Assembly: GCF_900141755.1 (NCBI RefSeq)
Contig: NZ_LT670844.1
Coordinates: 3,658,001-3,722,000, forward strand
Length of the DNA stretch: 64,000 nt
From: Bradyrhizobium lablabi
GTDB lineage: Bacteria; Pseudomonadota; Alphaproteobacteria; Rhizobiales; Xanthobacteraceae
Reading direction: 5' to 3'
The notes beneath the pieces were generated by a model. That model made no database searches, was not told the DNA's origin, and saw nothing but the letters and a program-made list of their open reading frames with translations. Below are positions 48,238-56,296 of the stretch, in pieces. Position 1 is the stretch's first letter. Every line of letters begins with the position of its first letter. The position numbers were made by a program, and so were the translations under genes.

Positions 48238-48341
48238 CCTCATCCTGAGGAGCCGCGCTTGCGCGGCGTCTCGAAGGATGGCCGCAGGCTCGGCCTCGTG
48301 GTTCGAGACGCGCGCAAGTGCGCGCTCCTCACCATGAGGGT
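48238..48341. repeat. REP palindrome, family G
   Basis: Arms cctcatcctgaggagccgcg and gcgctcctcaccatgagggt with gtctcgaaggatgg / gttcgagacgcg inside. It separates the convergent mutT and methyltransferase genes. Confidence 0.85.
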
Positions 48342-48346
48342 AGACA

Positions 48347-49189
48347 CTACCGCCGAGGCCTCCTCACCGCCTCCGCCAGGCTCGCCTTCGCCGAGCCCGG
48401 CCGCAACGGCTGCTGCTGGCTCTCATGTGGCGCCCAGCCGGACAGCCAGATCACGTCAAAAGTCGCGCGGATGCGGCCGTCCCCATCCGCAAACCGTTCG
48501 CCGTAAATCTGCGCCATCCGCAGTAGCGTGGCGCGGCGGGTCGGCGTCCGCCGCCGCTCGAAGAGGACGTTGGTGGCGCCCATCCGCCGGAGATCGGCCA
48601 TCAGCGCGAACGCATCGTCGTAGCGCACCACGATGCGATCGACGTCGGTGACGGGCAAGGCAAAGCCCGCGCGCTGCAGCAGGCTACCTACGTCACGCAG
48701 GTCGGCAAACGGCGCCACGCGGGGCGAGACGCCACCTTCGCGTTCGGCTTCCGCCGCGGCAAAGGATTGCCTGAGTTCAGTCAGCGTCTCGCCGCCGATC
48801 ATCGCCGCCAGCAACAGCCCGTCGGGTTTTAGCGCGCGGCGGATTTGCGCCAGCACGCCGGGCAGGTCGTTGACGAACTGAAAAGCCAGCGCGGAGAGCG
48901 CAAGGTCGAGCGATTCCGGCTGGAGGGAGAGCGTTTCCTGTTCCGACAAATCGACATGGGTAATGGACTTGAAGCGTTCGGATAACGGCGCTCGCAGCCC
49001 CTCGCCCGGCGTCCCGATATCGGCGACGTCGGCAAAATCCCGCAACACCGCGTGCAACCGTTCTTCCAAATCTTCGGCAACGCGGTCGAGCAGGAAGGTG
49101 GCGGGACCCAGCCCCAACGCGCGCGATTGTCGTGCCCGCAACAAGGCGCGGTCGAATAGGGTGGGCGCGGTGTTCGGGTTCGGGACCAT
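48347..49189 (-). CDS. SAM-dependent methyltransferase domain protein (NDUFAF5/BioC-like)
   Basis: The 280-residue protein has a Rossmann methyltransferase core: a motif near DVADIGTPGEGLRAPL, which is where family members carry D-x-GxGxG (here GTPGEG), then LDLALSALAFQFVNDLPGVLAQIRRALKPDGLLLAAMIGGETLTELR. The order and the C-terminal RDVGSLLQRAGF resemble alphaproteobacterial homologues of the complex I assembly factor NDUFAF5. A role in respiratory complex assembly is possible but not shown by the sequence. Confidence 0.8.
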   Translation of the reverse strand: MVPNPNTAPTLFDRALLRARQSRALGLGPATFLLDRVAEDLEERLHAVLRDFADVADIGTPGEGLRAPLSERFKSITHVDLSEQETLSLQPESLDLALSALAFQFVNDLPGVLAQIRRALKPDGLLLAAMIGGETLTELRQSFAAAEAEREGGVSPRVAPFADLRDVGSLLQRAGFALPVTDVDRIVVRYDDAFALMADLRRMGATNVLFERRRTPTRRATLLRMAQIYGERFADGDGRIRATFDVIWLSGWAPHESQQQPLRPGSAKASLAEAVRRPRR

Positions 49190-49289
49190 GCCGGTTGGTA
49201 CGCCGCCGCCTCCGTATCTGGCAATCCGACCCTAAATAGAGTCTAAAAAGATACTTTTCAGTACACTCGATAACGGTTAGCTTTTGGGG

Positions 49290-49490
49290 ATGGCCACCGA
49301 AAAAGCCGAAACCGACCGCGTTCCGATCACGTTGGCGCTCTCCACCATCGGTTACCTCGAAAAACTGGTGAGACAGGGCACCCACGGCACCAGCGTGCCC
49401 GGCGTCGCCAGGACCCTGATCGAGGAAGGCATTCGGTTGGCTATCAAGGACGGGCTGCTGTCGATCCGCGACAATGGCAAGGCGCCCTGA
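49290..49490 (+). CDS. small ribbon-helix-helix-like protein
   Basis: The 66-residue protein reads TDRVPITLALSTIGYLEKLV, then a RTLIEEGIRLAIKDGLL helix, which fits a ribbon-helix-helix DNA-binding fold (strand, helix, turn, helix). The start could also be a TTG at 49284. It is 18 bases upstream of gcrA on the same strand and could be an autoregulator or partner of the cell-cycle gene. The leader contains a GAGTC at 49239-49243. Confidence 0.55.
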   Translation: MATEKAETDRVPITLALSTIGYLEKLVRQGTHGTSVPGVARTLIEEGIRLAIKDGLLSIRDNGKAP

Positions 49491-49507
49491 AGAAAGCGAC
49501 CATCGAC

Positions 49508-49996
49508 ATGCCCGCCAAACAACCCACCTGGACCGACGAACGCCTCGAACGCTTGAAAAGCCACTTTGAAGCCGGGTTGACCTGCCGCGAGATCGCCTGC
49601 GACATCGGGGTGAGCCGCAACGCGGTCATCGGCAAGCTCTCCCGCCTCAATCTGACGAGCGAGAGAAGCAGCAAAGCACGACGCCCGACTGAAAAGGATG
49701 CCGCCAAGGCAGGCCGCCCGAAAACGGTGCCAAGGGGTCCAAGGCGGCAATATCAGATGCTCAAGGCCTTGTACGGCGCGCCGCATGCTGCGGTCGACGA
49801 CGCTCCGATCCAGAGCGCCCATTGCTGCTCGCTGCTGGAGTTGAGCGAGGAGCGATGCCGCTGGCCGATCAGCACCCCGGGCGCCGCGGATTTCTGCTTT
49901 TGCGGCAACACGCCGCTCGATGGCCTGCCCTATTGCGCCGGCCACACAAGGCTCGCCTACCGGCCGGGCTCCCGCCAGCGCGTCGCGCGGGGGTGA
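49508..49996 (+). CDS. gcrA: GcrA family cell-cycle regulator
   Basis: The 162-residue protein begins WTDERLERLKSHFEAGLTCREIACDIGVSRNAVIGKLSRLNL, the GcrA N-terminal helix-turn-helix. The C-terminal part has the Cys-rich CRWPI.. FCFCGNTPLDGLPYCAGHTRLAY pattern, a GcrA hallmark. GcrA binds sigma70 and activates promoters that carry CcrM-methylated GANTC. Several GcrA paralogues are usual in this group, so this may not be the essential one; the middle (residues 45-75) is basic and disordered. Confidence 0.85.
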   Translation: MPAKQPTWTDERLERLKSHFEAGLTCREIACDIGVSRNAVIGKLSRLNLTSERSSKARRPTEKDAAKAGRPKTVPRGPRRQYQMLKALYGAPHAAVDDAPIQSAHCCSLLELSEERCRWPISTPGAADFCFCGNTPLDGLPYCAGHTRLAYRPGSRQRVARG

Positions 49997-50020
49997 GGTG
50001 GCCGCTTCCGTCGCCGAAGC

Positions 50021-50306
50021 TAGAGCGTGATGACTTTAGGTTGAGGCGCAGCGGTCACTTCTCCCTCGCCCCGCACTTCGCGGGGAGAGGGTTGGGGTGA
50101 GGGGCTGCTTCCGCGAATACTGAAGCACAACGTATGCGGAGAATCCCCCTCACCCGGATCGCTGCGCGACATAGCCGAAGCTTCGCTTCGGCGTCCTTCT
50201 TATCTAAGGACGGCCGCCGAAGGCGGCCTATGCCTCTCCCCGCAAGCGGGGCGAGGTGATCGAACTTGCGCAGGGGACGATTCAACTCAAAATCATCATG
50301 CTCTAG
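50021..50306. repeat. MITE-like compound repeat with inverted ends
   Basis: The ends ctagagcgtgatgactttag and aaaatcatcatgctctag are inverted copies with a few differences, and the interior contains a family F REP (ctccctcgccccgcacttcg ... gcaagcggggcgaggtg) plus a ccgaagcttcgcttcggc hairpin shared with 57587-57771. Length is about 286 bp. It ends on the stop codon of the next gene. Confidence 0.8.
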
Positions 50307-50629
50307 TGCTTGCTTGTGCGCGTCTCCAGCGCCTTCGTCACCAGCACCGGCAAGGTCTTGGCGTACACTTCGATGAACGTCGCATCGCCGCAAGCCTGAG
50401 GGCTGTGCGTGGCTTGCTCGGCGATGCGTGCGGCCTTGGCCTCGCATACTGCGAAAAGGTGCCAGAACCAGTCCGGCTTCTTGTCCAGCGCCTGTTTGTG
50501 CATCTTGAGGACGGCGGCCCCTACAGTTCCCATGGCACTGACAACGCCCGGGCTAAGGGCGCTCATGGCGGCTGGGCTGATGATATCTTCTCGGGCGTCG
50601 GTCGCGGCGGCTCGTGCTCTGGTCGGCAT
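50303..50629 (-). CDS. hypothetical protein, 108 residues
   Basis: From the ATG at 50629 (aggagc box six bases ahead) the protein reads MPTRARAAATDAREDIISPA, then a long amphipathic helix GTVGAAVLKMHKQALDKKPDWFWHLF and further helix. It resembles small phasin-like or hypothetical rhizobial proteins in composition, but I recognise no domain. Its TAG stop lies inside the end of the MITE-like repeat. Confidence 0.6.
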   Translation of the reverse strand: MPTRARAAATDAREDIISPAAMSALSPGVVSAMGTVGAAVLKMHKQALDKKPDWFWHLFAVCEAKAARIAEQATHSPQACGDATFIEVYAKTLPVLVTKALETRTSKH

Positions 50630-50736
50630 GCTCGGCTCCTGATTTACCTGCCCGATTATCAGGGTTAACAGGGGAAAGTTGACGGCCTCTGAAAAGATAA
50701 ACCTAAATTGAGATGTTCGATTTCGTTCGGGTATGT

Positions 50737-50964
50737 CTAAAGTTTTTGGTCTGGAACCGCGAAATGGGCAACCGATATCTCCATCTTTTTGAAGCGCTCG
50801 ATCGCATTGCGGAGCGCCCATTCGCGCTGCGCGTCGGGTACCACATAGCCGCTAAAGCGCGGTCCGTTAATATAGAACAAGGTTTGGCCGTTCCGATCTC
50901 TAGTGAACATCGGCAGGTTGGGAACGCTCCATCGCGAGGACGTTATTGTCTCGTAGAGGTTCAC
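50737..50964 (-). CDS. small hypothetical protein, 75 residues
   Basis: A GTG at 50964 follows a gaggcgg box at good spacing. The product reads MNLYETITSSRWSVPNLPMF, continuing with a beta-rich NGQTLFYINGPRFSGYVV and a final helix. No domain recognised. Composition is less G+C-rich than neighbours. Confidence 0.45.
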   Translation of the reverse strand: MNLYETITSSRWSVPNLPMFTRDRNGQTLFYINGPRFSGYVVPDAQREWALRNAIERFKKMEISVAHFAVPDQKL

Positions 50965-51115
50965 TTGCGCCGCCTCAGGTTTGGTCGCTCGCTGCGCCGA
51001 ACCGCGCGGCCGGCGCGGCTGACCTTAAAGCACGGAGAGGTTGACGGCCGATGAACCGCAACCCTCAACCTGTTTGCCGCTTGAGCCGCACCGCCCGAGA
51101 CGTTAGCCTCTCCTG

Positions 51116-51925
51116 ATGGACGCCGAGGCATCACCATCCCGTTCCATCGCTCACCGTTTGCGCGGCGCGCTTGGCGCCTGCCACAGCGCGTGGCGGCATG
51201 CGGCGCGGCTGGCGCTCGACATCGCGTTGCCGACTTTGTGCGTCGCCTGCCGCGAGCCGGTCGCCGGCGAAGGCGTCTGCGCCTCGTGCTGGGCGAAGCT
51301 GTCGTTCATCGCACCGCCTTATTGTCCGCGGCTCGGGATTCCCTTTGTCTACGATCCCGGTCCCGATCTGCTGTCGATGGAAGCGATTGCTAGTCCCCCG
51401 GCCTATGCACGCGCGCGTGCCGCGGTGCGCTATGACGACGTCGCGCGCACGCTGGTGCATGCGCTGAAATACCAGGACCGCACGGATCTCGCCCCGGCCA
51501 TGGGCCGCTGGATGGCGCGGGCCGGGCACGAGCTGTTACGCGACGCCGACGCGCTCGTTCCGGTGCCGCTGCATTGGCGGCGCGGCTGGAGCCGGCGCTA
51601 CAACCAGTCCGGCGCGCTCGCGCGCGTCATTGAACGCCAGAGCGGCGTCAAACTCGCCTCCGAGGCGCTGAGGCGGGTGCGGCCGACGCAGCAGCAGATC
51701 GGCCTGTCGCGGGCACAGCGGGCGACCAATGTGCAGGGCGCCTTCAAGGTCGCGCCCGAGCGCACAGCCGACGTCCAGGGCCGCCGCCTGATCCTGATCG
51801 ACGATGTGCTGACCTCGGGCGCCACGGTTGACGCCTGCGCGCGGGCATTGTTGCGCGCGAAAGCCTTATCCGTCGACGTGCTGGTGTTCGCGCGGGTTGT
51901 GGACACCCACAAAGCTCCCATATAA
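51116..51925 (+). CDS. ComF family protein (phosphoribosyltransferase fold)
   Basis: The 269-residue protein has an N-terminal zinc finger (LCVACREPVAGEGVCASC) and a C-terminal PRTase domain with the PRPP loop LILIDDVLTSGATVDACA. The middle GLSRAQRATNVQGAFKV is typical of ComF. It is thought to act in DNA uptake or nucleotide metabolism. The first gene of a tight four-gene run (comF, grxC, nitrilase, DUF1178). Confidence 0.9.
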   Translation: MDAEASPSRSIAHRLRGALGACHSAWRHAARLALDIALPTLCVACREPVAGEGVCASCWAKLSFIAPPYCPRLGIPFVYDPGPDLLSMEAIASPPAYARARAAVRYDDVARTLVHALKYQDRTDLAPAMGRWMARAGHELLRDADALVPVPLHWRRGWSRRYNQSGALARVIERQSGVKLASEALRRVRPTQQQIGLSRAQRATNVQGAFKVAPERTADVQGRRLILIDDVLTSGATVDACARALLRAKALSVDVLVFARVVDTHKAPI

Positions 51926-51958
51926 TGCGGCAAATCCTTATCCACGACCGAGCGCTGT

Positions 51959-52234
51959 ATGACCGCTGCCATCGAAATTTACACCCGTCCGGGCTGCGGC
52001 TATTGCAGCGCCGCTAAATCGCTATTGACGCGGAAAAAGGCCGCGTTCACGGAATTCGATGTCGCCATCGACCCGGCGCTCCGTCAGGAGATGTGGGATC
52101 GCGCCGGAGCCGGCTCGACCTTTCCGCAGATTTTCATCGGCGAGCTCCATGTCGGCGGTTGCGACGAGCTTTACGCGCTGGACCGCGCCGGCAATCTCGA
52201 TCCATTGCTCTCGGGCGAAAAGGCTAGTTCATGA
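51959..52234 (+). CDS. grxC: glutaredoxin 3
   Basis: The 91-residue protein has the dithiol motif CGYC at Cys13-Cys16, the cis-Pro segment TFPQIFIGELHVGG and the C-terminal GG-C-D pattern of GrxC. It reduces disulfides with glutathione. Its stop overlaps the next start (ATGA). Confidence 0.95.
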   Translation: MTAAIEIYTRPGCGYCSAAKSLLTRKKAAFTEFDVAIDPALRQEMWDRAGAGSTFPQIFIGELHVGGCDELYALDRAGNLDPLLSGEKASS

Positions 52235-53109
52235 GCGCTGACCAAACTTTCACCGCCGCGATGGTGCAGATGCGCACCGGCCTGTTGCCCGAGCCTAGTC
52301 TCGAGCAGGGAACAAAACTGATTCGCGAAGCTGTGGCGCAGGGCGCCGACTACGTGCTCACCCCCGAGGTGAGCAACATGATGCAGCTCAATCGCAAGGC
52401 GCTGTTCGAGCATCTCGCCAGCGAGGAGGACGACCTTTCGCTGAAAGCCTATCGCGCGCTCGCGGCGGAACTGAAGATCCATCTTCATATCGGCTCGCTG
52501 GCGCTGCGCGCTTCCCCCGAGCGCGCCGTCAACCGTTCGTTCCTGATCGGGCCGGATGGCAACGTGATCGCGTGCTACGACAAGATCCATATGTTCGACA
52601 TCGATCTGCCTGACGGCGAGAGCTATCGCGAATCCGCCAATTATCAGCCGGGCGAAACGGCCGTGATCTCGGACCTGCCATGGGGCCGCATCGGGCTCAC
52701 GATCTGCTACGACGTGCGTTTTCCGGCGCTTTATCGCGCGCTAGCCGAAAGCGGCGCCTCGTTCCTCACCGTGCCTTCCGCCTTCACCCGGAAAACCGGC
52801 GAAGCGCACTGGCACGTGCTGCTGCGCGCCCGCGCCATCGAGACCGGCTGCTTCGTGTTCGCGGCAGCCCAAGGCGGCATGCACGAGAACAAGCGCGAGA
52901 CGTTTGGCCATTCGCTGATCGTCGCCCCCTGGGGCGAGGTGCTGGCCGAAGGCGGCGTCGAGCCCGGCGTGTTCCTGGCGACGATCGATCCGGCAAAAGT
53001 CGAGACCGCGCGGAAAACCGTGCCGTCGCTGCAGCACGGACGGCGTTTCAGCGTGGTCGATCCGAAAGCGGGACCAGAGCATCTGCACCTGGTGCGGGGA
53101 TCGGCATGA
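52231..53109 (+). CDS. carbon-nitrogen hydrolase family protein (Nit1/Nit2-like)
   Basis: The 292-residue protein has the nitrilase-superfamily triad Glu46 (TPEVSN), Lys118 (YDKIHMFD) and Cys159 (ICYDVRFP). The sequence resembles Nit1/Nit2 amidases, which hydrolyse deaminated glutathione or omega-amides. Placement beside glutaredoxin fits a glutathione-repair job (inference). The stop overlaps the DUF1178 start by four bases. Confidence 0.92.
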   Translation: MSADQTFTAAMVQMRTGLLPEPSLEQGTKLIREAVAQGADYVLTPEVSNMMQLNRKALFEHLASEEDDLSLKAYRALAAELKIHLHIGSLALRASPERAVNRSFLIGPDGNVIACYDKIHMFDIDLPDGESYRESANYQPGETAVISDLPWGRIGLTICYDVRFPALYRALAESGASFLTVPSAFTRKTGEAHWHVLLRARAIETGCFVFAAAQGGMHENKRETFGHSLIVAPWGEVLAEGGVEPGVFLATIDPAKVETARKTVPSLQHGRRFSVVDPKAGPEHLHLVRGSA

Positions 53110-53582
53110 TCCGGTATCACCTACGCTGCGACCGCGGCCATGCGTTCGACAGCTGGTTTCAATCCTCTTCGGCTTACGAAAGCCAGGAGAAACGCAGACT
53201 GGTGAACTGCCCGGCGTGCGGCTCGGCCAAGGTCGAGCGCGCCATCATGGCCCCGCAAATCGTCAGCAAAAAAGGCCGCGATATCGCGGCTCCCGAGCCT
53301 GCCGCTGCCCCCGCCACCGATGTCGCCGCACCCGCGTCAACGCCGCTGATGATGGCGCAGGAGCGCGAGCTGCGCGCCAAGCTTAAAGAGTTGCGCGATC
53401 ACATCGTGAAGAACGCCGACAATGTCGGCGAGCGCTTTCCGAACGAGGCGCGGAAAATGCACTACGGCGATATCGAGCATCGCCCGATCTACGGCGAAGC
53501 CTCGCCCGACGAGGCGCGCGCCTTGATCGAGGAAGGCGTCGAGGTCTCGCCGTTGCCGGTGCTGCCGGACGACCGCAACTGA
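53106..53582 (+). CDS. DUF1178 family protein
   Basis: The 158-residue product starts MIRYHLRCDRGHAFDSWFQS then NCPACGSAKVERAIMAPQI, with an N-terminal zinc-ribbon-like pair of Cys clusters. The C-terminal REVGERFPNEARKMHYGD-like segment (VGERFPNEARKMHYGDIE) is conserved in the family. Function unknown; it is coupled to the nitrilase gene. Confidence 0.88.
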   Translation: MIRYHLRCDRGHAFDSWFQSSSAYESQEKRRLVNCPACGSAKVERAIMAPQIVSKKGRDIAAPEPAAAPATDVAAPASTPLMMAQERELRAKLKELRDHIVKNADNVGERFPNEARKMHYGDIEHRPIYGEASPDEARALIEEGVEVSPLPVLPDDRN

Positions 53583-53590
53583 CGCGCGGC

Positions 53591-53670
53591 GTCATTCCGG
53601 GGCGATGCGAAGCATCGAACCCGGAATCTCGAGATTCCGGGTCTGGTGCTTCGCGCCATCCCGGAATGAC
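53591..53670. repeat. REP-like palindrome, family A (copy 2)
   Basis: Begins gtcattccggggcgatgcg, ends gccatcccggaatgac, same inner cggaatctcgagattccg as 3186-3264. It separates the convergent DUF1178 and EamA genes. Confidence 0.9.
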
Positions 53671-53673
53671 GGT

Positions 53674-54570
53674 TTAGGCAAGCACCAATAGCGCGACGCC
53701 CACGACGATCAACGCAATCCCCGAAAGTTCGCGCACCGAGAGCGGCTGCTTGAACGAATAATACGCAACGCCTTGCGCGAACAACACTTCGACCAGCGCC
53801 AGCGTGCGCACATTGGCGGCCGCCGTCAGCGCAAACGCCAGGAACCAGAATTGCGAGGCGAAGGCGCCGACGAAGCCCGCGAACATCGAAGGCTTCCACA
53901 AGCTCAGGATTTTCCCGAGCAGGTCGGGCGCGCGGGCCAGAAGATAGATCGTCAATATCAGGGTCTGAAGGAACAGCCCGAGCACCAGGGTGTAGGACGC
54001 GGCCGTCACGAACGAGACGCCGGGCACCACGATCACCGCGCCGCGAAAGCCGACCGCCGACAGCGCAAACGCAGCAGCAGCGGCCAGTCCGATCAGCGTC
54101 GGCTTCAGATCGGCAAAACCTTTCTCCGCGCCCGGCCGCAGCGCGGCGATGACGACACCGGCGGTCGCGATCAGGATCGCGATCACCTTGAGCACGGTGA
54201 GATGATCGCCGAGAAACACGAAGCCGAAGATCGCGGTCTGGATCGCCTCGGTCTTCAGGTAGGCCGTCGTCACCACGAAGGAGCGATCGTTCATCGCGAG
54301 CAGCATCAATCCGGTGCCGACGATCTGGCTGAGCGCGCCGAGCAGCAGCCACAGCCAGAACACCGCCGTCGGCCACGGCACATGGTCGCCGCTTGCGGAC
54401 AGCACCAAGGCGAAGAACACAAGCGAAAACGGAAACCCGAACAGGAAGCGGATATTGGTCGCGCCCCAGGTGCCAAGCGGCCCCGTCAACTGCCGCTGCA
54501 TCGCATTGCGCGCCACCTGCCCCAGCGCAGCAATGATGGTGAAGGGAATCCAGAGCGTGGCGATGGACAT
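53674..54570 (-). CDS. EamA/DMT family membrane transporter
   Basis: From the ATG at 54570 the product has 298 residues with about ten hydrophobic segments and the two-fold EamA repeat. FVFLGDHLTVLKVIAILIATAGVV marks the end of the first half and ELSGIALIVVGVALLVL the end of the second. Members export metabolites such as amino acids. Substrate unknown. The frame extends upstream to 54651 without hydrophobic or conserved sequence. Confidence 0.85.
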   Translation of the reverse strand: MSIATLWIPFTIIAALGQVARNAMQRQLTGPLGTWGATNIRFLFGFPFSLVFFALVLSASGDHVPWPTAVFWLWLLLGALSQIVGTGLMLLAMNDRSFVVTTAYLKTEAIQTAIFGFVFLGDHLTVLKVIAILIATAGVVIAALRPGAEKGFADLKPTLIGLAAAAAFALSAVGFRGAVIVVPGVSFVTAASYTLVLGLFLQTLILTIYLLARAPDLLGKILSLWKPSMFAGFVGAFASQFWFLAFALTAAANVRTLALVEVLFAQGVAYYSFKQPLSVRELSGIALIVVGVALLVLA

Positions 54571-54668
54571 GGGGGGATGGCGGGGTTGGCGGGCGGGAAT
54601 CGCGGGCACCGTGGAGGCTGTCGCGGATGCGGTCAACCGGAACGGCGGCATGCCAGGCTTGCGGCCCG

Positions 54669-54817
54669 CTCCCTCGCCCCGCCCTTAGCGGGAGAGGGTT
54701 GGGGTGAGGGGCTGCTCCCGCAAATTCGGAAGATGAAAGCGTCCGCGGTGAGTCCCCCTCACCCGAAATTCGAGCTGCGCTCGAATTTCGACCTCTCCCC
54801 GCAAGCGGGGCGAGGTA
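54669..54817. repeat. REP palindrome, family F (copy 2)
   Basis: Starts ctccctcgccccgcccttag, ends cccgcaagcggggcgaggta, with a gaaattcgagctgcgctcg hairpin inside. It lies between the EamA and ubiG genes. Confidence 0.85.
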
Positions 54818-54840
54818 AGGAAAGCAGGGACGACGAGAAC

Positions 54841-55611
54841 CTACATCGCCTCCGCCACCACCATGTAGTTCACGTCCATGTCGGAGGAGAGGCTCCAGCG
54901 GTCGGCGAAGGGGGAGTAGACCACGCCGGCCTGTTCGGTGATGGCGAGCTTGTTGTTGGCGAGGTGCTGGGCGAGTTCGTCGGGGGTCAAGAACTTGTCC
55001 CATTGATGGGTGCCGCGCGGCAGCCAGCGCAGGACGTATTCGGCGCCGACGATGGCAAGCGCAAAGCTCTTCCAGTTGCGGTTCAAGGTCGAGAGCACCA
55101 TGATGCCGCCGGGTTTCAGCATCGCCGCGCAGCGGTTGAGGAACATGCCGACGTCGCTGACATGCTCGACCACCTCCATGGCCAGCACGATGTCGAAGCG
55201 CTCGCGCACGTCCATCTCTTCAACGGTGGTGCAGCGATAATCGATCGACAATTGCGCCCGGTCGGCATGCAGCTTGGCGGCGGCGATGTTGGAGGCGGAC
55301 GGATCGACCCCGATCACCTGCGCGCCGAGCCGTGTGAACGGCTCGCACAATAGGCCGGCGCCGCAGCCGATATCGAGGATGCGCAGGCCCGACAGGCAAT
55401 TCAGGCTTTTGACGTTGCGCTCGAACTTGCGGCAGGCGGCGTCGCGGATATAGCTCAGCCGCAATGGATTGATCTTGTGCAGCGGCGCCATCTTGCCGTG
55501 GGGGTCCCACCATTCCTGAGACAGTTTTGAGAATTTGGCGATTTCCGCGGGGTCGACCGTGGTCGCCGTGCGCGTGGGAATATTCGCGGAAGAATTCTGC
55601 TGCATGGCCAT
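54841..55611 (-). CDS. ubiG: bifunctional 2-polyprenyl-6-hydroxyphenol methylase / 3-demethylubiquinol O-methyltransferase
   Basis: From the ATG at 55611 the protein has 256 residues. The UbiG pattern is clear: KFSKLSQEWWDPHGKMAPLHKINPLRLSYIR, the SAM site LDIGCGAGLLCEPFTRLGAQVIGVD, and RGTHQWDKFLTPDEL. It performs two O-methylations in ubiquinone synthesis. It lies immediately downstream of the PH-domain gene, perhaps co-transcribed. Confidence 0.96.
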   Translation of the reverse strand: MAMQQNSSANIPTRTATTVDPAEIAKFSKLSQEWWDPHGKMAPLHKINPLRLSYIRDAACRKFERNVKSLNCLSGLRILDIGCGAGLLCEPFTRLGAQVIGVDPSASNIAAAKLHADRAQLSIDYRCTTVEEMDVRERFDIVLAMEVVEHVSDVGMFLNRCAAMLKPGGIMVLSTLNRNWKSFALAIVGAEYVLRWLPRGTHQWDKFLTPDELAQHLANNKLAITEQAGVVYSPFADRWSLSSDMDVNYMVVAEAM

Positions 55612-55628
55612 GATTTGCGCGCCACCCC

Positions 55629-56096
55629 TTATCGCGCGGTGATGTGATTGCGGAAGTCGAGCGGCGAAGCGATGGTGTCGATCGTCTCGGAACCCTCGCC
55701 GACGCCGCGCACCGTGACGCTGCCGTAATTGAGCAGGCGGCCGAGGATCGTCTGGTTGACGTCGACGCTCTCGACCTTGTCGAGGCTCATCTCGAAGGTG
55801 CGGCGTTTGATGAAGCCGGCCTTGTGCACCACCCGCATATTGGTGACGTCGGTCTCGGTGGTCCAGCGATGGAACCAGGCCTTCAAGGTCCAATACAGCG
55901 CCACGATCGCGACCACGGCGGACGCCGACAGGCACAACAGCACGATACCCTCGGTGGCGGTCATGCGCGACAGCGCGAACAGGACGATCGCCACGATCCA
56001 GGCCGCAATCGCCGGCAAATAGAAAATCCAGTGGGCATTGGTCGAATACAGCACCTTCTCACCGGGCTGCAGGATATCGTCGATATAACGCCCCAT
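55629..56096 (-). CDS. PH domain-containing membrane protein (YdbS-like)
   Basis: The 155-residue protein has two hydrophobic segments (about residues 25-45 and 50-70), followed by a bacterial PH-like domain (DVTNMRVVHKAGFIKRRTFEMSLDKVESVDVNQTILGRLLNYGSVTVRGVGE). Such proteins sit in the inner membrane; function unknown. The gene is 17 bases upstream of ubiG and divergent from lysC. Confidence 0.88.
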   Translation of the reverse strand: MGRYIDDILQPGEKVLYSTNAHWIFYLPAIAAWIVAIVLFALSRMTATEGIVLLCLSASAVVAIVALYWTLKAWFHRWTTETDVTNMRVVHKAGFIKRRTFEMSLDKVESVDVNQTILGRLLNYGSVTVRGVGEGSETIDTIASPLDFRNHITAR

Positions 56097-56296
56097 ACTT
56101 TCAGCCCTGAATACCTTAACGCCACCGCCCTAAGCGACGCGTTCCTGGCCGGTGGGCGCTCCCCGCCCCCGGCGACCGGAACCCGGTTGCTTGCCCGAAA
56201 CCGCGCCGTTATGTATACGCGCCTTTCGGCCCGTGCGCTTAACCGTTTTGCGCGCGGTTCACATTAATCAACCTGTCAGGGAATGCACGCGTCGTC

